From Roseateles sp966211105 (GTDB lineage Bacteria; Pseudomonadota; Gammaproteobacteria; Burkholderiales; Burkholderiaceae_C), in the NCBI GenBank assembly GCA_966211105.1, contig CBIHMU010000010.1, forward strand, positions 1 to 64,000: a stretch of DNA of 64,000 bases. The letters run 5' to 3'. Position numbers and translations under genes: made by a program. The notes under the pieces are model-generated. The model searched no databases. It was not told where the DNA came from and worked only from the letters and a program-made list of their open reading frames with translations. Shown here piece by piece: positions 1 through 9,800 of this stretch. Each line of letters starts with the position of its first letter. The stretch's first letter is position 1.

Positions 1-54
1 CCTGCAACCCGCCGTCTTCTAGGAATTACTGTCTCGGAAATGCCGAGCAGGTCA

Positions 55-190
55 GGCATGGAGGCCGAAGTCAGCGGGGTCTCGCCGAGCACCGTCTCAC
101 GCATCCTCAACGGCACCGTCGTCGTTTCAACTTGTCCCGTTCGCCGCGTGGGGGCAGGTTTTTGCCAGAATCCGATCGGTTCATCCATAC
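55..190 (+). pseudogene. Decayed fragment of a LacI-family regulator (HTH region)
   Basis: The frame starting near 40 encodes GMEAEVSGVSPSTVSRILNG, which matches the helix-turn-helix of the intact LacI gene at 32413. At DNA level positions 55-125 match 32461-32531 at about 67 of 71 bases. Weaker in-frame similarity continues to about 180: GFCQNPI here against GFVPNPI in the intact gene, after a deletion of about 15 bases. There is no ligand-binding domain; the frame runs on into the small exported gene at 229. I read it as a remnant left by duplication or rearrangement, not a working regulator. Confidence 0.75.
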
Positions 191-228
191 AGCCCGATCA
201 ACGGGCGTGCACCCAGGAAAGGGAGTCC

Positions 229-564
229 ATGAAACGCGCATTGACGCAAGGCTTGACCGTCGCAATGGTCTTGACGGCATCACTCCACGCACCCCTGGCG
301 AGCGCCGGCGTGCACTGCACCGAGAAGATCTCGCAAGCGATCCTTCACGAGAACGGCGACATCTACTTCCAGACCGACAACACCTGCAATGGTGCCTGGT
401 GCCAAATCAAATGGGGCACGCCAGAGAAGAACAAGAATGCGCTGGCGATGTTGCTGTCGGCCAAGGTGGCGGACCGTTCAATCACGTTCTACTGGAACGG
501 CTTGACCACCTGCAGCGAGAAGAATCCTGTGTACACATCTCCCGGCTACATGATGCTGAACTGA
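229..564 (+). CDS. Small exported two-domain-cysteine protein, family A1
   Basis: This 111-residue protein begins MKRALTQGLTVAMVLTASLH, a clear Sec signal peptide ending near ASAG. The mature part has Cys residues, a helix-like LAMLLSAKVADRS segment and a late Cys, the pattern shared by the other small exported proteins of this window. The start at 229 is chosen because AGGAAAGGGAG lies just upstream and the signal peptide follows; the longer open frame from 40 is the LacI remnant. It is the only member of the set on the plus strand. Function unknown; a fold like the B subunits of AB5 toxins is possible but not shown. Confidence 0.7.
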   Translation: MKRALTQGLTVAMVLTASLHAPLASAGVHCTEKISQAILHENGDIYFQTDNTCNGAWCQIKWGTPEKNKNALAMLLSAKVADRSITFYWNGLTTCSEKNPVYTSPGYMMLN

Positions 565-634
565 GGCGATCAGCGCGTGGTCCAGCACGCGAAGTCTGAG
601 CCGGCCCAGCGTCGGCGCCTCTGATTGCCATAGA

Positions 635-982
635 TCAATGATCAAGCGCCGTGAGGTAGCAGGACGCCGTATCTCCCCAAGGGACCGACCGTTCGTCGTC
701 GTAGTAGACGGTGACGGTGCGGTCCTTGTTCTTGGCGCTGAGCAGGTGCGCGAGCGTGTTGAGGTCACCGGCCTCGACGATGAGCCACTGGCACCGCCCC
801 TCGAACGCGACGCTCAACTTGAATGCGGTCACACCTTGCACGCCGTTGGCCTGCACCTTCGGCGTGTGGCCGCGCGTCACTCCGATTTTGCCGGTGGTCA
901 CGTACGAGTTGGCGTGCGCCGTCGGCGCAAGCATTAGCGTGCATGCGACAGTGGCCGCGCCCAGAATGTTCCGGAAGATCAT
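635..982 (-). CDS. Small exported protein, family A2
   Basis: This 115-residue protein starts MIFRNILGAATVACTLMLAP with cleavage predicted after AHA. The mature part contains FEGRCQW, then LNTLAHLLSAKNKDRTVTVYY and a late Cys in ASCYLTAL, so it has the Cys, helix, beta strand, Cys order of the family. A start further upstream at 1039 would add a non-signal leader and overlap the next gene, so 982 is preferred. It is the last gene of the minus-strand block. Role unknown; secreted or periplasmic by its signal peptide. Confidence 0.7.
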   Translation of the reverse strand: MIFRNILGAATVACTLMLAPTAHANSYVTTGKIGVTRGHTPKVQANGVQGVTAFKLSVAFEGRCQWLIVEAGDLNTLAHLLSAKNKDRTVTVYYDDERSVPWGDTASCYLTALDH

Positions 983-1007
983 CGGGTGCTTGTGATTCAC
1001 GGCTCTA

Positions 1008-1334
1008 TCAGAGGTACAGCTCGTTGACGTCCTCGCCATCGGCCCAGCGCGTGCAGGTGTTGAATCCGATGACCGTCACCGGTTGCCCCATCGCGCGCGC
1101 AGTCAACAAGGTGGCCAACTGCCGCTTGCCTGCGGGAGAGTCCTCGGCCCGGATCATCCAGTAGCTGCCAAGCGCGCAGGCCGGTCGCTCGTTGAGCTGA
1201 CCGTCGAGCACGAAGTACACGAGCCCGTCCGACGCGCGAATCGTCAGCGACTTGATCTTCCCGACCTGGCTGCCGGCGTGAGCCGGCGCGAGCGCGGCGA
1301 ACGCCAGCAATGCAGTGGCGATGACTTTGACCAT
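1008..1334 (-). CDS. Small exported protein, family A3
   Basis: This 108-residue protein starts MVKVIATALLAFAALAPAHA, an unambiguous signal peptide. The mature chain has ERPACALGSYW, then RQLATLLTARAMGQPVTVIG and NTCTRW, which matches the other small exported proteins in layout (Cys, helix with LLTA, beta strand, Cys). A disulfide between the two Cys residues is plausible. GGGGAGGAG lies upstream of the start. It is one of four or five such genes downstream of the first RHS gene. Function unknown. Confidence 0.75.
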   Translation of the reverse strand: MVKVIATALLAFAALAPAHAGSQVGKIKSLTIRASDGLVYFVLDGQLNERPACALGSYWMIRAEDSPAGKRQLATLLTARAMGQPVTVIGFNTCTRWADGEDVNELYL

Positions 1335-1376
1335 GGTGACTCCTCCCCTTGTTCTTTCTGCTTCGACGGCGTCGAC

Positions 1377-1697
1377 TCAGGGCTGCATCGACACGTAGCC
1401 GATCTTGCAGTAGTCCCCGGTACGCTGCGAATAGATGAGCACGGTCTTGTCCATGGCTCTCGCCAGCATCAACAGAGACATGTAGCTCTTGTAGCTCGGG
1501 TCGGAACCGTTCACATAGGCCCAGCTCGGGCCGCCGGTGCACATGGCCTGCCCTTCCAGGTAGACGCGGAATCCGAAGTTCTCGGAGGCCGTCACGTCGA
1601 GCGTTTTCACCTTGCCCACGGCGGAGCCGTCCCAAGGTTGTGCGTTTGCGCTCAGTGCAAGCGCGCCAAGCGCTGTCGCAGCGAGAAAGCGTTTCAT
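1377..1697 (-). CDS. Small exported protein, family A4
   Basis: This 106-residue protein starts MKRFLAATALGALALSANAQ, a signal peptide with an ANA-Q cleavage site. The mature part has GQAMCTGGPSW, then YMSLLMLARAMDKTVLIYS and DYCKIGYVSM, the family pattern. The frame is open to 1784, but the signal peptide and an upstream GGACCCC-type leader favour 1697. It lies between two similar genes in the same direction, so tandem duplication and divergence is the simplest history. Function unknown. Confidence 0.7.
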   Translation of the reverse strand: MKRFLAATALGALALSANAQPWDGSAVGKVKTLDVTASENFGFRVYLEGQAMCTGGPSWAYVNGSDPSYKSYMSLLMLARAMDKTVLIYSQRTGDYCKIGYVSMQP

Positions 1698-1719
1698 GTC
1701 GGGGTCCTTCTGACGCGGG

Positions 1720-2280
1720 TCACTCGGTGACCAGCACCATCCAATAGAAGTCAGGCAGCCAGAGCCATTCCGGGTAGGCGCCACACGAAGCGTAGGGCGC
1801 GGTCTTCGTCGCCACGCGGACGTGCTTGCCGGTCAGCGCCGCCGTCATCAGCGTGGCGTAGATCACCTTGCAGGTCTCGGGCGTGATGCCCTGCGGCGAT
1901 GTCGAGCGCAGATTGCACAGCCTCGGCCAGCGCAGGTCGCCGATGCCCTGGGCGAGTACGTCGCCGGTCGAAGCTTCCACAGACGGCTGGCGCACCGGGC
2001 CTTGGCAGTCGAAGGCATGCGAGGAAACCGGATTTAAAAGGAATGTTGCAACTGCCAAAGCGCCCAGGGGGCGACTGCACCAATCAGTCGTCCACTTCTC
2101 CCTGCTCGTCGCCGAGGAAGTTCTTTGACGAGGCGCTGATTCCACTTGATTTAACCTCTCAAAGGAAATTTGAAGGATGGACGACCGCTGAAGGACCGGG
2201 CCCCCATAAAAACCTTCAGAGAATTTATCGTTCAGCGATACCAACTGATCAAAGTCCACGCCTTCGAGACAGCAGAACAA
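1720..2280 (-). CDS. Small exported-type protein, family A5, start uncertain
   Basis: The frame is open from a TTG at 2280, but the meaningful part begins about residue 70 with the hydrophobic stretch LGALAVATFLLNPVSSHAF, which looks like a signal peptide core. The mature part has several Cys and YATLMTAALTGKHVRVATK, matching the family's LLTA-x-GKxVxV helix-strand motif. No ATG or GTG with a good ribosome site precedes the signal core in this frame. A TTG-GTG start exists one frame over at 2083, so a frameshift near the start may have damaged the gene. C-terminal half is well supported; start is not. Confidence 0.45.
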   Translation of the reverse strand: MFCCLEGVDFDQLVSLNDKFSEGFYGGPVLQRSSILQISFERLNQVESAPRQRTSSATSREKWTTDWCSRPLGALAVATFLLNPVSSHAFDCQGPVRQPSVEASTGDVLAQGIGDLRWPRLCNLRSTSPQGITPETCKVIYATLMTAALTGKHVRVATKTAPYASCGAYPEWLWLPDFYWMVLVTE

Positions 2281-2641
2281 AGGTTCCCATCCCGAGAAAC
2301 GCTATTGCTTCGGCGAGCATGGCCAGCATCAGCAGTGCGCTCAGCGCAACCCAAAGCTGCAATTTATTCGCGGCCTTGTCCGCGGCCGCTTCAGTGCCGT
2401 CTGCCCGACAGGCGGCAACTGCGGCGATGCAGGCATCGGCGTCTTCCGCGCCGAGTCGCAAAACCCTCACGCACTCCGGATTTTCTGCCGTCCGCTTCCG
2501 CCAACAGTCCCACTGCGCTTGATGAGCGGAGAGCGCTGTAGAGGCTGCTCGCGCCTCCATCAAATGAACACCGGTCCACGCGGCGCCCGTAAGCACAAAC
2601 AGGACGAATAGAACCGACCAGGTCTTCCTTGTAGCCATCAT
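2249..2641 (-). CDS. Small two-span membrane protein, candidate immunity to the RHS metallopeptidase
   Basis: This 130-residue protein has a hydrophobic segment at about 8-27, a central Cys-rich region (four Cys in roughly 50 residues, about 46-86) and a second hydrophobic segment at about 95-120, ending in SRRRGL. Two ATG codons are adjacent at the start. It begins 10 bases after the stop of the RHS gene, the standard place for an immunity gene of a polymorphic toxin. If both ends face the cytoplasm, the Cys-rich part is periplasmic, where a Sec-exported peptidase would act. Immunity is inferred from position only; I do not recognise the family. Confidence 0.55.
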   Translation of the reverse strand: MMATRKTWSVLFVLFVLTGAAWTGVHLMEARAASTALSAHQAQWDCWRKRTAENPECVRVLRLGAEDADACIAAVAACRADGTEAAADKAANKLQLWVALSALLMLAMLAEAIAFLGMGTFVLLSRRRGL

Positions 2642-2651
2642 GCTTCTACGA

Positions 2652-5600
2652 TTACTTGCCTTGAAGCTTGATCAGGTTTTGCACGTCCTGCTTAATCAGT
2701 GAAGTGCCGCGATTCTTCGTGGCGAATTCGTACATGACGCTGCGCTCATCTGGGTTGTGTTGCACCAGCCCGAGATGATGTCCGACCTCATGGGTGACCG
2801 TGCTCGTATTGAATCGATCCCGCGCAATCGTGCAACTTCCGCCGCCGTACGCGCAGTTCCCGTTGGCGCCGCCCAACGATGCGCCACTTGAGTCCGCGGA
2901 GAACAGAACGAGATCCGGTCCCAAGGAAAGGTAGTCCCAGAACGACTCGCCGTAGCGATGTACGTCGACGACAACGCCTGAACCGTCCGAGAACGATGTG
3001 GCAAGCTTCCTGATCTGCGTGATCGCAAGATTGCAGACGTCATCTGTCACTCCTCGGCAAGAGACGGTGCCGGATACCACCACCGTACTGCCCTCAAGCT
3101 TGTGCTGAAGTGCATTGAAGAGGTAGCCGAAGGCAGCAGTTTCCGCGCCATTGGCGAATTTCCCACCGCCGAGGACCGATGCGGTTCCGCCGATAGTCGC
3201 ACTCGCTATCGTTCCACCTACTAAACGACTTCCAAGCCTATCGCCCAGATCATTCTTTGAGTCGATGGTCGCCTGCGAGAACGCTGCGCTGAGCATTCCC
3301 GGGCCGCATTTTCCACCGCCAGTCACCGACGTAATGCAACCGACCACGCCATGCACAGCGACCGCCTGCCACGATGACTCGCCCCAACCTCCAAAGTCGC
3401 TTCCGGCGAAGCCGCCGCTCTGGGTGAGCAGGTCTCCAGCCATGTTGAACATGCCTGCGGAGAATCCTCCTTGCAACGCCCCCTTCAAGTTCCCCGAAGA
3501 AATCGCCCCAGCCGAAAAGCCAGCGATGGCCGATCCCATGCTCGTCAGCTCCAATGAGCCAGTCGCTCCCATGACAACGAAGTTCGCCGAATAGTTCGTC
3601 AGGTATCCGAGGAGCTCCGGTGCAATGATCGCCACCGCGACGGCGATGATGATCGGCTTGAACTTTTTCCACACCTTCGACAAGAACGAATACCCCGTCG
3701 GATCCGTGCAGATCAGCGGGCTGTTGTAGCAGTACCCATACCGGTCGTAGTTCTGCAGGTTGAGCATCTCCTGCACGAATGGATCGGGCTGCATCATCCG
3801 CCCGAGGGTCGGGTCGTACAGCCGGCCGTTCATATGGACGATGCCCATGTCGTCCAGGTGCTCGTGGCCGGTGAAGCCCCGGTCGGTGCCGGGGCTGCCG
3901 TCGGTCGTCCAGTCCACCACCAGGTTGCCGTACGGGTCGTAGGCGGTGTTGGTGTACCGGCGCTTGCCGAACGGGTCGTAGGCGTAGCGCGCCGTGACGT
4001 TGCCGGCGTGGTCCGTCGTCGCGATCAGGCTGCCGAGCTGGTCCTTGTGCCAATACTCGAGCTTCAATGCCGCGACAGCAGCCGGCTCCGCCGGCGCCAT
4101 CGCCTCGGCGCCCAACGTCGGCAGCGCACCGTTGGTCACCAGCACCGCGATCGCCTGTCCGCCCGCGCTGATGTAGTGCCGGTTGCTCTGCGTGCCGTTG
4201 CTCGCGACCTCGCGCTCGAAGCCCAGACCGCCCGCATTGTCCGGGTGCAGGTACCACGTGATCCGGTTGGACTTGGTCTCCTTGATCCGCTGGTGGTTCT
4301 CGTCGTACTTCCAGCTGCTCGTCGGTCCCGCGCCGGTGATGACGTCGGCCATGTTGAAGCTGGTGTACGCCACCGAGCGCCACTTGCCGGCCGTGGCCGA
4401 GGTCGCATTGCCGTTGAGGTCGTAGCCGAAGGTCTGGCCCTGGTTCTGGATGCCCAGCACCGCATGCGGCCTGCCGTTGGACACGCCCTGCGCCGGATAG
4501 ACGTAGTTGCCGACGTCGCTCTTGGACAGCAGCATCCCCAGCGCGTTGTACTGCAGCGTGACCGAGCGGATGCTCGTGCCTGCCGCACCGCCGCCCGAGA
4601 CGTCGTATTGCTTGAGGCGCCCCAGCGCGTCGTACGTGAACGTGTCGAGCGCCGTGACGCCGCTGCCGTCGCCCAGCGCGTCGACGCGCCGCGTCAGCAG
4701 CCCGAGGCTGTCCCACTTGTAGCCCTGGTTCGCCACCGCGTTGCTGGTGCCCCCGCCCGCCGTCAGGCCGGCGAGACGCCCCGTGTCCGGCAGGAAGCTC
4801 GCCCGGTTGTTGATGCCGTTGCCGTAGCTCGACTGCTCTGCCTTGCCCCAGGCGTTGAAGGTGCCGGCGCTCCACAGCGCCGACCCTGAAGCCAGCAACG
4901 TGCCGCCCACGGTCACCTGAGTGTCCAGCACCACGGCGCGCAGGAAGCCCATGTCCGTGTACTGGTAGCGCAGCTTCACGCCCGTCGGATAGGTCTGCGT
5001 GAGCAGCCGGCCGTTGGCGTCGTAGCTCACCGCCGTCGCGGCGCTGAGGTCGCCGGCGATGTCGGTGCGCTGTTTCTCGACGCGGCCCAGCGCGTCATAC
5101 GCGATCTTGCGCGTCACGCCGTGGCTGGTGCTGCTCTGGCACAGCTTGCCCTTGCCCATCGTGCAGCCGTCGTAGCTCCACGAGGAGGTGTATTCCGGCT
5201 CCGCGCGGCTGGTCATGCGGCCCAGCACGTCGTAGGCCATCGTCGTCCACGCCGGCACCGCCGTGGCCGTGGTCGACGCATCGACGCCCGGGCAGCCGCC
5301 CGGCGAGTGACCGCCCCGCATCGCGGAGGTCTGCTGCGCCTTGAGCTGCCCCAGGGCGTCGTAGCAGTACACGACGACGCCCGCATCCGGATCGTTCATC
5401 GCGACCTTGCGGCCGCGAACGTCGTAGTCGACGTTGATCCGGTTGCCCAGCGGATCCTTCGTGATCACCAGGTTGCCGAAGGCGTCGTATTGATGCACGA
5501 CCTCCGCGCCCATCGCGTCGCGGGTCCGGATGACCTGCCCGTCGAGGCTCTTCTCCTCGGTGCGGGTGTGCCCCTGGTCGTCCGTGGACACCGTCGTCAG

Positions 5601-6725
5601 ACCGTCGTAGCTCACGCTCGACTTCGCCATCTGCCGCGAGCCGCCACGACTGGCGGGCAGCACCACCGAGCCCGCGTTGCCGCCGGCCTGCTGGTCCGTA
5701 ACACTGGTGTCGACGCTGTAGACCGCCGTGGCGCGACCGAGCGCGTCGTACTCGGTCTTCGTCATGCCATAGGCGATGCTGCCGGATGTGGTCGACGAGG
5801 ACAGGTTGAGGAAGTACGGCTGCGTCGAGATGATCGCGACGCCGTACTTGTTGTAGTCGACGTCCTGGGCGATCAGCCGCGCGCCGCCGGGCTGCGCGGC
5901 ACCGTCGAAGCCCTGCGCGACGCTGCGGATCTTGCGTCCCGCGCGGTCGTAGAACACCCGGGTGAAGCCCGAGATGGCCGCGGCGCCCTTCAGCGCGACG
6001 GTGTATTCGTATCGCACCGCATCGGCGGGCGCTTCACCCTCGATCGGCGCGACGATCGAGGGCGCGCTGCCGTTGTGGCAGCCCGGGCTGTTGGACGGCG
6101 CGCTCGTGGCGCTGGCCGCCTCCATCGCGCCCGTCGCCGGGTTGTAGACCTTGAGCCAGCAGTAGTAGACCGCCGTGCTCGTACCGTCCGCGCGCGTCTC
6201 CAGCACCTTGCGGCCGAAGTCGTCGAGCGTCCAGTTCGTCGCCACCGCCTCGCCGTTGGGGCCGACCAGCCGCGTGACGGCGCCGAAGCGCGGGTCGTAG
6301 GTGCGCGTCTCCGCCTGGCTCAGCGCGTTGGCCGCGTTCGTCGCGAAGGTGCCCGCAGGCACGATCACGCTCACGCCGCCCACGGTCACCGTCTGCGTGG
6401 CATAGGTGACCGACGCGCCGCGCGAGGCGAACTGCGCCGTCGTCGAGGCGCCCGTGCAGTTGGCCGTCGTCGTCGCCGTCTTGTTTCCGTAAGCGTCGCC
6501 GTAGGTGTAGCTCGTCGTGACGCACAGGTTGGGCTGGTCGGGCTCGACCGTCTCGCTCTCGAGCAGGCCGTTGGCCTTGTACGTGAACGAACTCGTGCGG
6601 CTGTAGCTGTAGGACGCCTCCGCGTGGGCGGACGCCATCCCCGTCAGCGCCAGCAGCCCCAGGCCCGCAACGCGCCAGGCGCGGCGGTGGAACTCCTCGG
6701 ACATCGCGAGCCGGATTGCGCGCAT
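2652..6725 (-). CDS. RHS/TcC-like protein with signal peptide and C-terminal metzincin-like peptidase tip
   Basis: This 1357-residue protein begins MRAIRLAMSEEFHRRAWRVA with a signal peptide cut near AHA; GGGAGAGAG precedes this ATG, while the frame itself is open to 6815. YD repeats (YDALGR, YDPFGK) fill most of the chain. The RHS core ends with GFTGHEHLDDMG, NGRLYDPTLGRMMQPDP and CTDPTGY near residue 1008. A Gly/Ala-rich hydrophobic stretch follows, then a tip of about 150 residues with HEVGHHLGLVQH (His1312, Glu1313, His1316, His1323), the metzincin zinc motif, and a downstream VMYEF that could be the Met-turn. The gene follows the SpvB-like gene after 82 bases and precedes a small membrane protein. 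Likely a toxin with a protease warhead; the target is unknown. Confidence 0.9.
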   Translation of the reverse strand: MRAIRLAMSEEFHRRAWRVAGLGLLALTGMASAHAEASYSYSRTSSFTYKANGLLESETVEPDQPNLCVTTSYTYGDAYGNKTATTTANCTGASTTAQFASRGASVTYATQTVTVGGVSVIVPAGTFATNAANALSQAETRTYDPRFGAVTRLVGPNGEAVATNWTLDDFGRKVLETRADGTSTAVYYCWLKVYNPATGAMEAASATSAPSNSPGCHNGSAPSIVAPIEGEAPADAVRYEYTVALKGAAAISGFTRVFYDRAGRKIRSVAQGFDGAAQPGGARLIAQDVDYNKYGVAIISTQPYFLNLSSSTTSGSIAYGMTKTEYDALGRATAVYSVDTSVTDQQAGGNAGSVVLPASRGGSRQMAKSSVSYDGLTTVSTDDQGHTRTEEKSLDGQVIRTRDAMGAEVVHQYDAFGNLVITKDPLGNRINVDYDVRGRKVAMNDPDAGVVVYCYDALGQLKAQQTSAMRGGHSPGGCPGVDASTTATAVPAWTTMAYDVLGRMTSRAEPEYTSSWSYDGCTMGKGKLCQSSTSHGVTRKIAYDALGRVEKQRTDIAGDLSAATAVSYDANGRLLTQTYPTGVKLRYQYTDMGFLRAVVLDTQVTVGGTLLASGSALWSAGTFNAWGKAEQSSYGNGINNRASFLPDTGRLAGLTAGGGTSNAVANQGYKWDSLGLLTRRVDALGDGSGVTALDTFTYDALGRLKQYDVSGGGAAGTSIRSVTLQYNALGMLLSKSDVGNYVYPAQGVSNGRPHAVLGIQNQGQTFGYDLNGNATSATAGKWRSVAYTSFNMADVITGAGPTSSWKYDENHQRIKETKSNRITWYLHPDNAGGLGFEREVASNGTQSNRHYISAGGQAIAVLVTNGALPTLGAEAMAPAEPAAVAALKLEYWHKDQLGSLIATTDHAGNVTARYAYDPFGKRRYTNTAYDPYGNLVVDWTTDGSPGTDRGFTGHEHLDDMGIVHMNGRLYDPTLGRMMQPDPFVQEMLNLQNYDRYGYCYNSPLICTDPTGYSFLSKVWKKFKPIIIAVAVAIIAPELLGYLTNYSANFVVMGATGSLELTSMGSAIAGFSAGAISSGNLKGALQGGFSAGMFNMAGDLLTQSGGFAGSDFGGWGESSWQAVAVHGVVGCITSVTGGGKCGPGMLSAAFSQATIDSKNDLGDRLGSRLVGGTIASATIGGTASVLGGGKFANGAETAAFGYLFNALQHKLEGSTVVVSGTVSCRGVTDDVCNLAITQIRKLATSFSDGSGVVVDVHRYGESFWDYLSLGPDLVLFSADSSGASLGGANGNCAYGGGSCTIARDRFNTSTVTHEVGHHLGLVQHNPDERSVMYEFATKNRGTSLIKQDVQNLIKLQGK

Positions 6726-6807
6726 GCTCTCTCTCCCTGGTCCGATCGGCTCGGACTTGCGGTTCTTGTCGTGGTTCTCGTTCGGGTGCAGCGGGAGCGC
6801 AGCGCGC

Positions 6808-9800
6808 TCAGTCATCCAGCAGGATCTGCAGGATGGCCGACAGCACCGCCGGATTCATCGGCGGGTTGACCGTCTGGTTGCCGCTGGTGGCCGTGGCCGT
6901 CGGCGACGTGCCGGCGCTCGCGCTCAGCGTGTCGATGAGCTTGGGCACCGAGTTGCTCACCGTCGCACGGCTGAGACGTCCCAAGATCCAGTTGTCGCCC
7001 GCGATCCGGTTGGCGCAGTTCGCGCTGTCGGGCGCGCAATAGGTGTTGGTCGTGGTCTTCGTCGACACCTGGTTGGCAAGACCTGCCACCGTCCCGGTCG
7101 TCGTCACCACGATCTGCGTCGGATCGCCGAAGTCGTTGTAGGTGTTGACCGTCGTCACCACCGGCAGCGCGGTGCCGCTCAAGTCCCAGCCCGATTCGAC
7201 GCTCTGGCGCAGGTAGGGCCGCGTGACCTTGGCCGTGGTCGCGCACGGCGCGTCGACGCTCGCCGCGTCGGGATTCGTGCCCGACGTGCGGTCGCAGTAG
7301 ACGTTGTCCGTCTGGCTCAGCAAGGCGGCATTCGCGTTGGTCCACACCCCGCGACGGGTCTGCGTGCGCTTGGCCACGCCCGCATACGGCTCTTCCAGAA
7401 GGAAATCTGTCCACACGCTCAGCGGCTCGCCGTTGGGCGCGGGGTTCTGCTGCACCGTGCGGCGGAAGCCCAGCAGGCCGCGGCCGTCCACCGCCGCCTT
7501 CATGCCGATGTAGCCGTATTCGGTCCTCACCGTCTCGGCACCGACGCCCGACTCCTGGTCCAGCGAGCCGACGATCTGCCCCGGCATCATCACGTCGGTG
7601 AACGGGTACTGCGCCTTGAAAGCGGTGCCCGCGTCGTTGACCACGCGGCCGCCGGCCATCGTCTCGTAGTTCACCGTGGTCTTGAGCCCGGTCGGCGAGA
7701 CGTAGCTCACCAGCCGGTCCGCGCTGGCGACGTCCGACGCGACGAAGAGCTTGTTCTTCTTGCTCAGGTCGCTCAGGTCCGGCGCGTTGCGCGAGATGCG
7801 CAGGAACTCCACCGTACCCAGCCCTCGGAAGTCGCCCATCAACAGGTCGTAGGTGCCGTCGCTCTGGCCCAGGATCATCGGCGCCATCTCGCCCAGCGCG
7901 CTCATCGGCGCTTCGCCGAAGGTGCCGTCGCCGTTGGACAGGTAGAGCTTGTTGAGCGAGGGGTTGTCGTGCCAGCGGATCAGGTCGTCGCGGCCGTCGC
8001 CGTTGACGTCGATCGCGTAGACGCCGTAGTTCTGACCGATCGTGTTGCCGCCGTTGCTGCTCAGGTCCTGGCCCGCGTTCTTCAGGTTGAAGTTGTTGAC
8101 GAACAGCGTGCCAGCGCTGGAGAAGCCTGCGTAGAGCAGGTTGTTGGCCGCCGTGCTCGGCATCAGACAATCGCTGCGGCCGTCGCCGTTGAAGTCCAGG
8201 GAGACCTTGCAGGACGCCTCGCCCGTGTTGGCCTGCGGCGCGAAGTTGCCGCGTCCGTCGGAGGTCCAGTTGCGGTACTTGCGCGGCGCGCCCGCGGCCA
8301 GCAGGTCGGCCAGGCCGTCGCCGTTGGTGTCGCGCACGAAGGCCCAGGAGTTCAGCGCGCCGAAGCGCCCCGGATCGGAGTACACCGGGATGTTGTCGAT
8401 GTTGGTCGGCGTCAGCGCGAAGCGGCCGTCGGCCTGCGCCAGGTAGACCTTGGTGCAGCCGGTGCAGGTCGGGTAGTCCTCGCCGGCATACGGGTCGTCG
8501 CGCGGGTCCGCGGGCTGGCGCGCCGCCAGCGTGGTCGTGATGATGTCCATCCGCCCGTCGCCGTTGACGTCCATGAAGTAGTAGGTCGCGCCCGCGCTCC
8601 AGCCGTAGCCCACCCAGATCTCGAAGTTGCCGTTCATGCAGTCGTTGATGACGGCCATGATGAGGTCGTTGGATCGGCCGTCGATGTTGGCGGCGGCGAC
8701 CTGCCCGCAGAACTGGCGCGACAGCGGGTTGGAGACCTGCCGCTTGAACGCGATCTGCGCATTGCCCGTGTCCAGCAGTTGCCGGCTCACGAAGGTGCCG
8801 GCGCCCTGGTTGACGAGGAACTCCGCGCGCGCCGTCTGGCCGCAGGAGCCGCCGCTGGCGTTCAGATCATTGAACACGCGGATCACGTCGGGCAGCCCGT
8901 CGCCATTGACGTCGGCCACCGTCGACGACACGCAACCGTCGGCCTTGTTCAACGGGCCGGCCGAGGTCAGCGAAGTCGCCACCGCGGTGAACGAGCCGTC
9001 GCCGTTGCTCTGCAGCAGTTGCGTCTCGGAGGCGGTCTCGGCCCAGCGGATCAGGTCGGTGCGGCCGTCGCCGTTGAAGTCCCCCGCCATCACGCCGTAC
9101 TTGCTGTCCATCGACGACAGCTTGTCGGAGGCGAGGTTGAAGCTCGTCGACGCCACGCGCGACGCGCCACCGGTGGCGTAATTGAAGCGCGCCGGCGGCA
9201 TGCACTGTGTGGCGTTCGGGCCGACGCATTCCGAGATCGCGGCGACACGCGACCGGCCGGTCAGCCCGCCCTGCGTGTAGTCGATGCGCACCCGCTTGAC
9301 GAAGACGCCGCCCGCAGGCGCGGCGCCCGGTTCGGCCGGCGTCGCGGTCGGCGAGTTGACGTAGGTGTCGATCGCATCGAGGCGTCGCACGCTCACGTTC
9401 TTGGATCCCTGCTGATACGACTCGGCCGCATCGCTGGTCCGGTCCGAATACCGGAAGACGACCTTGTTGGCCGGCAACTGGCTGCCGTTGCCGGTGTACT
9501 GGATCTCGCGGATGTTCCACTCGCGTCCGGTGCCGGTCTGCGCATAAGCCTGGCTGCCCCAGTCCTTCAGCCGGTTCTCGTACTTGAAGTCGATGTAGTT
9601 GCCCACCACATCGCTGATGCGCGCCACGGCCCACACCATCACGGCGCTCTTCCCCTGCGCCAGGACAGACGCCTGCGTGTTGGCGTCAGCCGAGGGCGGC
9701 GTGCCGTATTCGTAGATCTGCCCTGCCTTGGTCCAGACCTTGAAGTACTGCGGCCCATTGGCCGCATCGCCGCCGGCGACGCCGTAGGCACGGATACGGG

